A stretch of DNA of 64,000 nt from positions 1 to 64,000 of the forward strand of contig NC_030992.1 of NCBI RefSeq assembly GCF_000149955.1, given 5' to 3'. Source of the DNA: Fusarium oxysporum f. sp. lycopersici 4287 (lineage: Eukaryota; Ascomycota; Sordariomycetes; Hypocreales; Nectriaceae). The notes below the pieces were generated by a model. The model saw nothing but the letters and a program-made list of their open reading frames with translations. It did not search any database and had not been told where the DNA came from. Numbering within the stretch: position 1 is the stretch's first letter; each line of letters opens with the position of its first letter. The translations under genes and the position numbers were made by a program. Below are positions 35,665 through 47,450 of the stretch, piece by piece.

Positions 35665-36651
35665 TATAAAACTACTTCTACTTGCCAAGACATAAGACAA
35701 GGGCATGCACCTTCTCTTCCCTCTGTTAAAGGTATAGCATTATATTATATTGAATTTTCTTATATCTCATAAACCCTACTAAGCTCTATATAGTGAATAT
35801 ATATATCTATTTAAGGCTACTTGCGCAGGCCTTATAAGATAGTAATAATTACATCAAGATTAATACGTAGTTTCTAACAGGTTTAATATATACATCTAAT
35901 AAAAAGCTACAAGAGTGGTTTATATTTTCGCAATGAAACTCATATATAGCTCTTATCTATATAACATTTTAGGCTTATATCTATTCCTCTGCAAATAAAG
36001 TTCAACCAGGTCTCTTAAGAATCCATAGGCGATATCCTTCATTTTATCCTTAAAGGATATATAATTAATGTTATTAAACTTAGTAGATATCTAGCAGTAA
36101 CAGTTCTAGTCGATGAAAAGTATAATTTATAGAACTTTCCTTTACGAGTTTATCCCGGGATATATCGAGAAATGCTATAGAATTGTATTCACTGCATAGA
36201 AGCTAATTCAGAAGGCTTCCTCCATCAACACCAAGGCACTTGGCTAACTATTCGGAGTTATTTAAGAAGTGCTTCAGTAATTCTCGGAATGTTCTCTATA
36301 GGCTTTTATCTCGTGTATAAGAGTTGGTTAGAAAGGAAAGGTAGGGGTTAGGAAACATAAGTTAAATAGTAAGAAGAAAACAATACATCAGTTAACTACT
36401 TTAACAGCATCTAATGCTACATTATACCATAAAAGGTAGTATCCAATATGACGTTCAGGCTCTAGGCCATAGCGAAGAGGGATATAATAAGAAGGAAGAA
36501 AACATAAGAAAACATAAGAACACATAAGAAAACTACTGTGTTAAAGAAACATTACTAGTTAAATCTCGGTAGTTAGTCCAAATCTCCAATGCAAGAAAGA
36601 GAATAGCGCAAGCAATAGAACACCTATCCACACACTCAACCATAAGATTAT
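35665..36651. other. AT-rich gene-free interval
   Basis: AT-rich sequence with a short decamer repeat (AACATAAGAA-like, about 36493-36530). No frame is recognised. It lies beyond the 3' ends of both the protease gene and the C2H2 remnant. Confidence 0.5.
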
Positions 36652-37350
36652 CTAAAACCCGATTCGTCTATTGCCGCTAATCATACTCCGGGTACCCTGT
36701 TGCGCGTTCCCAAACCGTGTACAGCCGCAAGCCTCGCCGTCAAGATGATTGATAATAGGAGTCAAGGTCGTGAACTCCTTCCTGCAATCTCGTTTTGGAC
36801 AGTGATAGGACTTCCCCTGATCTGTCAAGATCTTATCCTTAGGTTGAATATGCTTTATTAATTGAGGGAAGGATGGTGGGTAGTACTAACAGACAGGAGA
36901 GTTCAAATGCTGGTTCAAACCATTAAGGCTCCCAAACAGTCGATGGCAGAGATAGCACTCCCAGACCTGGAAATGCTGATAATTTGCGAGGTGATTGGCT
37001 TCATAATGCGACGATCCGTGCCAACCGATGAGATTATTGGTGATGGCCCACCAGGATCCTTGCTCCGCACAAACTTATACAGTGTATCGCGATTCAACCC
37101 TGCAGCCTTGGGGCATGAACCTCTTTCCAAGTGGTACATGAGCCCATTAGCGCTTGATAAATCGCGTTTATAGAAAGGGTACTAAATATGCTAGCGCTGA
37201 TAAATATGCGAGTAGAGGTACATTCTAATTTATTAGAATTTTGGAAATCTTCCCTGCACTCTTTACAATAATAGTGATCCCTTTGCCCATGACGATTTCG
37301 CTGCTGCTCTGACGGCCAAGTCTCGTCGGATAACGAGCATCTACACGAGA
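36652..37350 (-). pseudogene. C2H2 zinc-finger gene remnant
   Basis: Read on the minus strand from about 37345: HYYCKECREDFQN, then after a broken stretch GLMYHLERGSCPKAAGLN and YKFVRSKDPGG (about 37060). A one-base shift follows and the next frame gives NLIGWHGSSHYEA and WECYLCHRLFGSLNGLNQHL (about 36915). After a possible intron comes YHCPKRDCRKEFTTL with HLDGEACGC, ending SGNRRIGF and stop at 36652-36654. The spacing of Cys and His pairs is that of a large fungal C2H2 family. At least one frameshift and a damaged first finger make it a pseudogene. Confidence 0.68.
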
Positions 37351-38016
37351 AATGGTTAACAGCATTTATATGTTGGAACTGGGCCTATTGGGAATTACAG
37401 AAACGGGGGCACGTAAGAGGAGGGTTAGCATTTCACAATATTAAAGGGAGTAAAGAAAAGGAATTGCGACATATTACTTACATAATAAAATGCCAAGCCT
37501 CCCTGATTATCAATTTCCACATAACCAGCCCCTTACACACATACCCAAGGGAGACTCAACATGTCTGCCACTGAAGCCCCTTGCAGACCCCCAACAGGAA
37601 TGTTGTGGATTAGCGAGGGATGCAGTCATGCATGTCACCCAATCGGAATTTGCTTTACCCGTCCTTCAAATTTTCATGTGGCGCAAAGTTTAGTTTCTTG
37701 GGATTGACAGTGAAGCAGTAAGTACGGTGGCTGTCACTACATATATACAATACAGAAATCGTCAGCCCATGCACCAATCCCAACAGGACTAACACTTCAA
37801 GAACAGATATCGCTTTAGGAAAGGCATTGCCACTGAACACAGATCTTCCTACTTAAAATCTGTTTTAAATAGACTATGTACAGACATTGTCGCTACAACA
37901 CTAAGCCTTACAAGCATTATATGTAATCAAAATGCGATAATTCAAACTCATTGGAGTAACGCCTATACAACAGTTGGAGACTAAAAAAGTCTTATAATAA
38001 TCGTAAATCGCGCTAT
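37351..38016. other. Intergenic, no gene seen
   Basis: Mixed-composition DNA between the C2H2 remnant and the 3' end of the GT64 gene. Short frames exist, but none looks coding. Confidence 0.5.
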
Positions 38017-39179
38017 CTAAACAACAGAAACCACCCCTCTTCTTATAAACGTATCGACGTCGTGGAGTGGATTGTAGGTGAACATTTCGTTGTAATCTCT
38101 CAGACAGCGGTTTCTCATCTGAATATGTCCTGGCCTAGTACTGATACCATGCTTGGCAGTTTGGTGATCAAGCCTTTCCAGGCCCAAGACCTGAAGCGGT
38201 CCTTCGCATGTTAACATACTTGCGACGTAGTTAAGGGCAATATCTTCGCAGTTAAACTTCGAGTCGACGTAATTCCGCAATTTCTCCATAAGTGGGTCGT
38301 TGGACCAGTAATACTCCAGAAACGATAGGTGCGTAAAGGCTAGACCTGTGAGAGCCATATGGTACTTGTCGGGTTTGCCGCTACAGAGGCTGTACATGGC
38401 TTCATCATGCTCGTTATTGTACCAGCAGCGCGCAAAAGGGCCGGTGAGACGATTCATACCCGATCGCCTCCACTGTTGGAATACCCAGTCAATATCAGTG
38501 TGATTAAAATTCCAGTCATCGTCAGAAAGCAGGACACCCTGGGTCATGTATTTAGGGTCGGGTAGGAACTTTTGGTTGAGGCTGTTTTCTTCGGAGACCC
38601 GGAAACGGACGGGAACATGGTTCTTGCCCACGAAGTCATTTGGGGGTTGTGTCGTGTTATCGTTCCAAGCAACGACGATTTCATAGAGGGAGGACGTCTT
38701 ATATGCGGTGAGATGCTCGAGGGTTTTGTTTAACTGGCCGGGTCGTTTATAAGTTTGAAGCGCGATCCTTAGTTTTTGGTCAGCTAAGGCAAGTCCGCTT
38801 CATTCCATGATTGCATTATAACATACGTAAACATGTCATCCATGAGATGTCCCGTCTTGTCGACGGCTGTGTTCCAAATGGTCATATTGGCAACCTCATC
38901 CCGAGGACCACACGTCTTTTTGGCTTCGTGAAAGCTCGAATACTCACGAAGTCCTGACCAATCGCTCTTGATGTCGTCGTTGCCACTGAATGTGGAGTAG
39001 TCAAATCCATACATGGAAGCGAATACCATGCACACGACAAAGCTGGCAACGGATATAATGAGTAGCCTCCATTTCTTAGGTAGACAATTTGTCATGTAAT
39101 GGCTAATGGATGATGGTTCTGAGGAATCGTCGAAGGGCATCGGCGTCATCTCATTGGACTTTCGGTTTGAGTTCGACAT
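38017..39179 (-). CDS. Glycosyltransferase family 64 (exostosin-like), type II membrane protein
   Basis: Exons 39179-38827 and 38767-38017, joined across a GTATGT...CTAAG intron, give 367 residues. The N-terminus is cytosolic (about 38 residues), then one membrane segment (LLIISVASFVVCMVFASMYGF). The catalytic part starts with IALQTYKRPGQL and has the DxD-type metal site LLSDDDWNF, followed by HTDIDWVFQQW and a C-terminal region with CEDIALNYV. These are the landmarks of the EXTL2-like GT64 fold, which transfers HexNAc or a related sugar from a UDP-sugar in the Golgi. Intact. Neighbours give no further clue; a nucleotide-sugar-type transporter follows divergently at 40.6 kb. Confidence 0.85.
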
Positions 39180-40593
39180 CTTTCAGGTGATGAAAAAGAG
39201 CGGATAGCCAGGCCCAAGTCTGCCAGATGCTACGCGGTGGAGGATGGCATAATATAGTATAATATAAAAAAAGAATTAAAAAAAAAACCAGGACGTTGAA
39301 AGATATATTAATAGTAAATAAGACAGCGAAAGAAAAAAGAAGAAAGAATAGTGAAAGAAACTTTTCCTTGCCACGGGAGACAAATAAAATGTAGAAGTCT
39401 AGAATCTAATAATAACAAAGCTTAACTGTTTCTGAGGCGTAATGTTCTCCACCCAAAGATTACTCCATTGTCTAAGTGTCTCACCCTCCCTTGTTGTTTG
39501 TCAGCTACATACAGAAATCATAATCTACTCGCCCGCAACAGATGGAAGCCTCAATAGTTTGGCGATATTATTACATATTTAAATCTCTCTCTGGTATTAG
39601 TCAAGGGCGGTTTGGTCGATGGTTAACATGAAGATGTAATGATTACTGGCGCGATATAGAGAACAGTAAGCGAAACAGGGCTATTGTTTGATCTATCATC
39701 CCTTGCGCTGTTATTGACCATTACTCGGTGGGTTGCAATGCAACTTTTCCCCACCTCCCCACTACAGTGTCTCTCGTTCTGGCCTATCAATTTGCTTCAT
39801 TGCATTTCCATCCGGAATGCTAGAGTGCGCTTTGCAAATGCGAAGGGAGGTTTTATTATATATTAACGCATGGTTACATTGGATCTTTCAATCCCTTGCA
39901 TTCTGGCCGATTAACTTGTTTCGCTGGGTTTTAGATCATCGAGATGGAATGTCAGGGCTGCGTATGCAAATGCAAGGAAGATTTAAGTGCGCCTACTACC
40001 ACGAAGTGTCCGGATTATTTCGCGGACCCGAGGGCGTTGCACTCTGCCCTCGTTATTTATTTCCCTGCATTCTTAGATGGAATGTTAGAGGGCGTCTGCA
40101 AACGCGAGGGAGATCTCAAGTATGGACTATTGCATAGTAATTCCTCGCTAATAGTAGTATATCTACATATTTTCATCCCTTGTATCTGGTAGGTTTATCT
40201 TGGAATTTCAACATTAAGCTTACCTTTTTTTTTCTTTCTTCATTTCCGTTTTTTAGCCTACCCTACCGTGCCTCCTAACATGTTAAAACCATGTTATTTT
40301 CACCATGCAACCCCAACTTCTCCTACATAGGTGTCTATCTAATATTGAATCTTATATGTATTTATTACCTTATTGCTTTTTTAATCTTATACAATTCTTA
40401 AAATTACGCCACAGTGCATAAGTAAGAGCAAGGGAGTTAAATATGGAAGACTAAAGCTAAGACTTTTTTATTTTTTTTTATTTGCAAAGCCACTGCTGCT
40501 ATCCTTCATTTTATAACTTTTTTTCCGCATCTTCCTTTTCTGTTTTCTTTTCTCTTATCTTCTAAGTCTAATCTCATCTAATATCTGCCCAAA
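39180..40593. other. Intergenic with diverged repeats
   Basis: The left part is the AT-rich promoter of the GT64 gene. Three diverged copies of a block of about 130 bases containing GGAATG..AGGG and TGCAAA(T/C)GCGA-like text lie at about 39810, 39940 and 40075. The right part is a pyrimidine-rich leader (40480-40590) ahead of the transporter. No gene is supported. Confidence 0.45.
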
Positions 40594-41891
40594 ATGGCTT
40601 CCCAAGCAATAGGCCTGTATATGGGGTATGTCTTTGAAAGTCACAAGTTTGAGGTTAGCTACTAATTAACCTTTTTAGAGCATGGGTCATTTCGTCAAAT
40701 TCGACAATCTTATTTAATAAATGGTTAATCGATACGGCTGGCTTTAGTAAGTCAGCAGATCTATTGACGACTTGAGGCATTGCGAGCTAACAAACCCCGT
40801 AGAATATCGTATGTCTTTCGGCCTGCAATTAAATCGCTCTGGACAAGTATGCTAATGAGACCCCGAAAGCTATTTTATTGGTGTCAATACATCTTATTTT
40901 CGCCTCGATTGTCACACAGATTATGGCTCGCATGACAACGAAGCTCGATAGCCGCCATGATCTCCCTAAAACATGGACCTTCTTCCTTACAACAATTCTA
41001 CCAATCGGCATTGTTTCATCGGGCTCCTTAGTTTGTTCCAACTTGGTCTACCTCCACCTCTCGGTTGCTCTTATTCAGATGCTCAAGGCGGCCTCCCCGT
41101 TCACTGTGCTCCTTGTCCAATGGATGTTTGGCCTCGCCAACCCAACACGGACCCAAATTATAAACATCCTCATAATCGTCTTTGGTGTTGCAATCGCCAG
41201 CGCTGGCACGTTAGAATTTTCCTTTATAGGATTCTTCTTTCAACTTGGTGGACTTGGATTCGAGGCTGTGAGAGTGGTCTTGATTGAGGTCCTGCTTAGC
41301 CGCCAAGGACTGAAAATGGATGCTATGACGGGTCTTTACTACTCTGCGCCCGTTGTTGCTGTATTGAACCTTTTGTCAGCGGCCATAATTGAGCTGCCCC
41401 ATTTTAACATGGCTGACTTACATCGAGTTGGATTCTTGGTGTTGTTGCTGAATGCTGCTGTTGCTTTTACTCTGAGCTTTACGAGTATGGTCTTGGTAAG
41501 TCTGATTACAAAGGAGGATATGAGTATCAGAGCTAATCTTATACAGATTGGCAAAACATCAAGCCTCGTGATGTCTCTATCAGGGATCTTTAAGAGCCTT
41601 CTCTTGATTGGCTGTTCTGTTATTATTTGGCACACAATACTTACGCCAGTTCAGTTATTAGGTTATACTATTACTCTACTTGCACTTATTTACTATTCAT
41701 TGGGCTGGGAGAAACTTTTGACAGGATACCACGCTGTTAGTAATTGGGCTTTTCAAGATTGGTCGTTATCTCTTAAGGGCAAATTAGGTACTGGGGCAGG
41801 TATCTCACCACAGGCTGAAATGGTCTTATGGATTGGCTATGCAGTATTTTGTATTTGTGTGGTTACTTTTGCTTTATATGTAGGTCATTAA
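40594..41891 (+). CDS. Nucleotide-sugar/triose-phosphate transporter family protein
   Basis: Five exons: 40594-40625, 40679-40746, a 6-nt exon 40803-40808, 40870-41495 and 41547-41891; 358 residues. Joining through the micro-exon reconstitutes DTAGFKYPILLVSIHLIFA, the conserved start of TPT/DMT transporters. Further marks are VCSNLVYLHLSVALIQMLKA, GVAIASAGTLEF and IGKTSSLVMSLSGIFK. About nine to ten hydrophobic segments are visible, as expected for a Golgi or ER antiporter. The last intron (51 nt, GTAAGT...ACAG) is a multiple of three without a stop, so retention would add 17 residues. Specificity cannot be assigned. Confidence 0.83.
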
Positions 41892-42076
41892 GCAGCTACT
41901 TACTATATATAGAGAATTACAATTTGGCAACTGATATTAGATATGTCCTATTGCTTATTTAACCTTGCTTTAACCCGAGTTGGCTTGACTTGCAACTATC
42001 ATATTGCATTATCTATAATATTCTCTGAAACACTTGTATAGTAACTGCAAAGCTGCAAAAGAGCCAAGATAGAGCA

Positions 42077-43253
42077 CTATGATTTGAATTGAATGACCAG
42101 TTTTCCCGATGTCTAGTAAGGTTAGCCAACTGAGAATTATGACATCGACATGGGTGACATACCTTGGAGAACCGATTAACCAGATTGTCCAGTTCATCGA
42201 AGTTCAATGACTCCACAATGGGCTTCACCACGCCTCTCCTTACGAACTCGAGAGCTTCCAGTGTTTCAGTCCGTGTTCCCACCAACGTTCCCAAAAGGTT
42301 AATGCCACGGTCAATGAGAGTCAGAGGATGCAGACTCATCGCTTGATCTGGTGGAGGAATACCAACGCAGACCAGAGTACCAAACACTGCAACTAGATCA
42401 AGAGCGTTTTGATAAGCCCGACCAGATCCTGCGGTAACAATAACGGCCTTGGCTCCAGCTTCGTTGGGGGTAAGCTTCCTCAATCCCGCTGGTGTAGCAG
42501 GCGATGCTCCGTCAAAGTATGCATCAGCTCCCATCTTGATACAGGAATCTTTTGCGGGCCCGATATCAACAGCAGCAACACGGAATCCCATGGCCTTCGC
42601 ATACTGAATCCCCAAACCCCCAACACCACCGCCAGCTCCGACTATAGCAACCCATTCTCCCGGTGTCGCTCCACAAGCCTTGAGGGCTTTATATGCAGTA
42701 ACGCCGCCACACAATGTCGGTGCAACCAGTTCATCTGGGAGCTCATCCGACTCCGGAATTGTGAGCACATAACGACTTGGTACAATGCAGTGTTCGGCGA
42801 ATGTTCCATCCCATTTTCGTCCAGAATTCTGCTGCTCTAGACAACGGACTTCGCCGCCAGGCTCACGACAACAATTGCATCGACCGCAGACGTCTCTGAC
42901 CCAAGCAATGCCAACTCTATCCCCAATCTTGACAGAACCGGGATCTACACCAGAGCCAACTTGAACCACGCGTCCCACGCCCTCATGGCCAAGAACCTCA
43001 CGGCATGGACCGAGGTAGCCACCTGCAAGGGCCATATCAGTGCCGCAGACACCAGTTGCAGATAGTTTGACGAGCACTTCCCAAGGCTGAAGCTTCGGGA
43101 TGGGAAGAGAGTTGATCTTGAACTGAAAACCATTATCTGAGCGCTTTATAACATGTCAGCGACTGGGAAAACAAAGATCATTCGGCTTGCGATTCGGCTT
43201 ACAACCACGGTAGCTACCCGATGGCAGGGCTCGTCAGCTGCTACGTCTCCCAT
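42077..43253 (-). CDS. Zinc-dependent alcohol dehydrogenase (MDR family)
   Basis: Exons 43253-43203, 43143-42163 and 42112-42077 give 355 residues; phases match. The first exon supplies MGDVAADEPCHRVATVV and the last TSGKLVIQFKS, so reading straight through the second intron would give a false tail. The catalytic zinc ligands are in GVCGTD and GHEGVG; structural-zinc cysteines are in the CGRCNCC stretch and the Cys that follows. The Rossmann motif is GAGGGVGGLGIQYAK. It should oxidise a primary or secondary alcohol, or reduce an aldehyde, with NAD(P). It is divergent from the C2H2/Zn2Cys6 regulator across 487 bases, a common arrangement for a regulated enzyme and its regulator. Confidence 0.87.
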
Positions 43254-43740
43254 GAGTTCGGTGCTATTAGGTCAGAGAAAATTTGGTTATGTCGCGACTG
43301 AATGTGGTTGAGGGAATTTGTCACTGACTTAGGTCAGATATAGTTTCAAGTGGAAGGTATACAAATAATAACTGTGAGATATGTTGAGTGCAAATCCCGG
43401 ATGCCGCGAACAAATGCCGAAGTGCCTCTCTCTAGAAACCGAATGGCTATGCTTTTGCGGGGTTTTACCATCTGGATGTAGACTAGATCGTGGGGATGAG
43501 GCGGGATGCCGATCTCACTTGCGGGGGTGGCAGATTCCCGACTCCACGTGTTCGTCATCTACGGAGCATGATTTTTTCTTGTAAGAAAGACGGAATAGGT
43601 CATCCTTTCGATTCAGGCTCATCTCTCTGCTATTGATTGAGGATCTCGTGACACTATGACTCTCCTGGCATTGCATTCGCTAGGTTGCATGCCTCGCTTG
43701 CTCCAATTCGGACTGCCGCCTAACTTCGCTGCCCGATTTC
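43254..43740. promoter_or_regulatory. Divergent promoter, ADH and C2H2/Zn2Cys6 regulator
   Basis: This 487-base interval separates two start codons facing away from each other. Several CCG/CGG triplets occur (for example ATGCCGCGAACAAATGCCG near 43400), possible sites for the adjacent zinc-cluster protein. No further element is identified. Confidence 0.5.
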
Positions 43741-46045
43741 ATGGCCTCGGTTAATGCCATGACGGATGAGCAGCCGCAACATTGCTGTCCTATTTGCTTT
43801 GCTGAGTTTACAAAGTCCGGTGAGCCATTTGAGACCTAGACCCTTGGCTGGATGCAAAGCTTACTAACTGTTGCATCAAGACCACCTTAATCGACATTAC
43901 CTATCGCGTGAGTTTATTACCACCTCCTTGAAGGGTATGTATACTGAGGCAACAAGGATCCAGACACAGATGAAAGGCCTTATCAATGCCAATACTGCAT
44001 GCGTGGTTTCAACCGTCGGTCATTCTGGACTTAATTATTCTTTTTTCGGTTTTCAATAGCTGAGTAATAGTCATCAGAGACACACTGCTTCGACATTTGA
44101 GAACATGTGACAGACGTCTCCGAGCAGGGTTGCCGCCTCCAATACTGGACCAGAAGAAGCGAGGGAGACGGCAGAACGCTTGTGAAAGATGTGCAAAGCT
44201 GAAAAGGAAATGCAGCGGATCGCAACCTTGCAAAGCCTGCGCCGACCAGAACCAAGATTGCAATTACGGTCAAACGCCACCGAAGAAGAATTGTTTTACT
44301 AGCCCGCCGGAGCTCAGAAAAGACCCGATCCTGTACTAACACGCGGATTTATCATCACAGGACCTCAAGGTTCAGAATCCAACATTTTTATCACAGCATG
44401 ACTGGACTCCAGACTCAAGTCACTCGACGCTAGTCACCTCATTCTATCCTCACCAACTTCTACGACCTTCCCCAGTCTCTGAATCCAATTTAGGCACTAA
44501 GTTTATGCCGCAACCTGACTTTTATCTACCGCAACCAGAGTGGTCTGCCTCGTGTCATCCCCCATCGTTGTCGCTGGTGACACCAAAGCCGAGTCTTCCT
44601 CGCATGAGCCTCTGCTTTCTCGCCAGACTTACTTCCTCTCATGGTTTGGTAAATTCGTTTAACTGCGACAATAATATGATCCAGGGATTGATTCCTTCTG
44701 GTCTCCTACAAGATGGTAGCCGGCCTTCCTTTGAACCTGTTTCCATTTCTAGTACCCTATTCGCATCACCTGGAGCCAATGGACACTGACCCAGCAAAGG
44801 CTGACAGGACGACACTTCTTGGCAAGCAAATGTGAAGAGATTATCAGAGGTATCCAGGAAACAACATCTCAAGCGGCTGATATGAGCTTGTCTGCGTCCC
44901 AACAACTGTCTTGTGCACGATTCTTTTCCCCAAGAAATGTGGAGTTATTCTTGACGACGTTCTTTCAAATCTGGCCTCCAAACTGGCCCGTCTTCCATAG
45001 ACCAACTTTTAACTCAACTCTCAAGCCCCCTACGTTGATAGCGGCTCTTTCATTGATCGGTACCACCTTGAGTCCCGAAAGGAAGCAGCGTGATCAAGCC
45101 ATGGTCTGGTTGGAGACAGTCGAGAACTGGATCTTCCAGGGCCCAGACTTCAACGAAGACATAGTTCCTCAAACAGACGATGATAACCAGGCTTACCAAG
45201 TTCTCCAGCGACTTGATATAGCACAAGCTGCTTATGCCATCGTTCTGCTGATGAATTGGGAGGGTAACACAAAAACGAGGCTCAGAGCACGAAGGACCCG
45301 ATTTCCAGACATCGTCTACGTTGCCCGCAGCCTTTATCCCTTCGCGATGCCTGGAACAAGTGAGGAAGAACCCTTTACTCCGTGCAGCCTCTATGATCAT
45401 TGGAGAGAATTTGCATTACGAGAGGAGTTGATCCGCACTCTTCTGTATACATTCCTTCTCGATTCTGCATTCGTCATGTTCTACAACATGAGTCCCCGGA
45501 TGGTAATTAACGAGTTAGAATTTGGTCTCGCAGCTACAGATGAACACTTCGGTGCCTCAGATGCCGAAGCATGGTTTATGTCCACTCAAGCTGCAGAAAA
45601 CAGGGCAGTGGCATGCAGCCAGGTCACGTTATCCCAATCTTTAAGCATGACTATGACTGAGGATTGCGGTGCTACCCAGTGGGGAATCTTTGAGCAAATG
45701 AGTCCATTAAAATCTGTTTGCTATCGCTAGTGGTAAGTTGTATGGGAAGACAAAACAGCAGGTTCTTATTAATTCATTTTAGCCTTCCATAATCTTATCT
45801 ATCGCCACCAGAATGGACCAGATCAAGGATCCAGATCTTTATCAATCACACAAGGGTTGAGGAATTGGTTTCGAATTTGGTCCAACTGTAACTTCTTCTC
45901 AACCGCCGAGAATTATCTCTCTTCTGTAGGGAACAAGATTGGGTTCTTTTTGCATGCAGATGAGTATTGGTGTCTCGCTAATCTGTTCTGCCGGCAATTG
46001 GAAACTGGTATCAACCCCCACCAAGCATTTAGTGATACTCAATAA
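43741..46045 (+). pseudogene. C2H2 + Zn2Cys6 transcription factor with two disruptions
   Basis: ATG 43741 begins an exon with CPICFAEFTKS. Small exons 43881-43907, 43964-44018 and then 44078 onward complete two C2H2 fingers (CPIC...HLNRHYLSH; CQYCMRGF...LLRHLRTC). A zinc cluster CERCAKLKRKC with CKACADQNQDC follows at about 44180-44260. The fungal regulatory domain lies from about 44820 (VFHRPTF, LRTLLYTFLLDSAF-like). Two lesions are seen. TAA at 44337-44339 stands in an otherwise continuous frame (a CAA-to-TAA change would explain it). Near 45709-45712 an extra A in AAAA moves the frame just before FAIASAFHNLIY. Either may be an unseen splice or an assembly error. The dual zinc-finger architecture is known for some fungal regulators. 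Confidence 0.7.
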
Positions 46046-46142
46046 AAGCTATCTCAAGAAATATCTGAAATGGGTAAAATACACAGCTTGATCCTTCGCT
46101 ACCAAGATGTAGATCTCGGCGGAATAGTTCTGTTATAAAGCA

Positions 46143-46892
46143 TCACTTATTCTTCTTCTCTAATCTCTTTCTTTCGTCGGTGTTATGAAGCCAATCCAAC
46201 CAAGGCATTCCTCCAAAGTGAACATCGAAACGCTCATGATGACGATCATGACGATAGGCTGCGCCCCCAAAGAAGTCGAAGCCACTATGAACGGTTGCCG
46301 TCTCGATGAGCTGCCAAGCCACAAACGCCCACATGGTCAAGATGTGAGTTCTGAGCAATATGGGCGGGAGGACAATGGGAATTGTGTTGGCTACAATATG
46401 CTCGATGGGATGGGCATATTGTGAGGCGAAGGCGACTGGTGCGGTGAACTTGTGATGGATTTTATGGATGCGACGGTAGAGGTATGGTATGTGAAACAGT
46501 CGATGGGAATAGTAGAAGAGAATTTCTCGAGCAACTAAGCAGATGGCGAAGTCGCTCACGAAGCTCTTCGCAGATGGCAGAGATGCTGTGATCTGGAATG
46601 TTGATGGCATATTTCGCTGCGTCGCCACAAACGCTAGCGATAGTTGCAGTCCAATGACTATGAGCTGATTCCTCAAGGATATCACGACAGAGTCCAAAAT
46701 CTCGGAGCCTTTGGGCTGTTTTGGTGGAGGCTGTATCTTGTGTTTCGACGCAAAGCTTGGGGCAACATGATCAAGGAGAAGAAAAAGAGCTGAAGGAATC
46801 CACCAGAAGAGGATCTGGATGAGGCCGCTGCCTACGAACTCGATCGTAAATGGATCATAGGTAGCGACTATATTAGCCCAGAGTTGAGACAT
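46143..46892 (-). CDS. Fatty acid hydroxylase / sterol desaturase superfamily enzyme
   Basis: 249 residues from ATG 46890-46892. An in-frame ATG at 47043-47045 would add 51 residues without family features, so I prefer the downstream start (CAAAATG context). The histidine clusters of membrane di-iron hydroxylases are present in order: HRLFH, HKIHH, HPIEH and HDRHH, with HSGFDF between the last two. At least four hydrophobic segments are visible, consistent with the ER membrane. It uses O2 and an electron donor to hydroxylate or desaturate a lipid or sterol-like substrate. It is convergent with the regulator (97 bases between stops), and its upstream region contains CGG/CCG motifs also seen near the AtuA and CoA-transferase genes. 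Confidence 0.85.
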   Translation of the reverse strand: MSQLWANIVATYDPFTIEFVGSGLIQILFWWIPSALFLLLDHVAPSFASKHKIQPPPKQPKGSEILDSVVISLRNQLIVIGLQLSLAFVATQRNMPSTFQITASLPSAKSFVSDFAICLVAREILFYYSHRLFHIPYLYRRIHKIHHKFTAPVAFASQYAHPIEHIVANTIPIVLPPILLRTHILTMWAFVAWQLIETATVHSGFDFFGGAAYRHDRHHERFDVHFGGMPWLDWLHNTDERKRLEKKNK

Positions 46893-47450
46893 TTTGACTT
46901 CGGCTTTGGTGGTCGATTGATGATTGAGCTGAAGGATCATGAGATCGAAAGAGGTAGATATACTTTTCTCAACGACTAACTCAATCGAGGAGGAGCAAAT
47001 CGGAGGCGCTTTGATACCCCGCAATGTTTGAAGTCTAGTACTCATAAGGAAGTCGTGTCAAGAGCCTCTGTCTTCACTTTGCCTTTTTAAGTCTAACCTC
47101 TACAGTTTCACGCGGAGCCTCGGTTGGCTTGAGTGGCGTCATGGTCCATGTGGTGATCCACATGAATTATCTTGACCTTCTCCGAGGCTCTGTTTGGCAG
47201 CCAGAGAACTATTAGCAATAAAGTGAGATTTCATTGGTTGAACCTCTGTAATCTCAAATTGGCAGGCGACTATATGAGAGGCATGACATGCTGCTCGGGG
47301 CCCGCGGGTCTTATATCTTAACACTCCGACGGAGTCACAAGTGCATTACCCTCGAACATCAGAGAGTCTTATGTTCCAGAGGACCAGCTAGTCCTTTGCA
47401 ATGTTTCGCAAGAACGCCTACAATCTCCAAACAACTCTCTACCACCACAT
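46893..47450. promoter_or_regulatory. Upstream region of hydroxylase with CGG/CCG elements
   Basis: Between the hydroxylase start and the CoA-transferase stop. It holds GGAGCCTCGG (47114-47123), CTCCGAGGCTCTG (47180-47192) and the perfect palindrome ACTCCGACGGAGT (47323-47335), which puts two inverted CGG triplets one base apart. Such everted or inverted CGG pairs are the usual form of Zn2Cys6 sites. Confidence 0.55.

Noticed and set aside
39944..40192. Short Cys-rich frame (CQGCVCKCKED) as a possible effector
   Set aside because: No signal peptide, and the text is explained by the diverged DNA repeats in that interval.
42013..42112. Long C-terminal tail of the ADH read without splicing
   Set aside because: A GTATGT...CTAG intron (42113-42162) gives a normal family C-terminus ending at 42077.
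46893..47045. N-terminal 51-residue extension of the hydroxylase
   Set aside because: In frame but without hydrophobic or family features; the downstream ATG has better context and gives the usual length.
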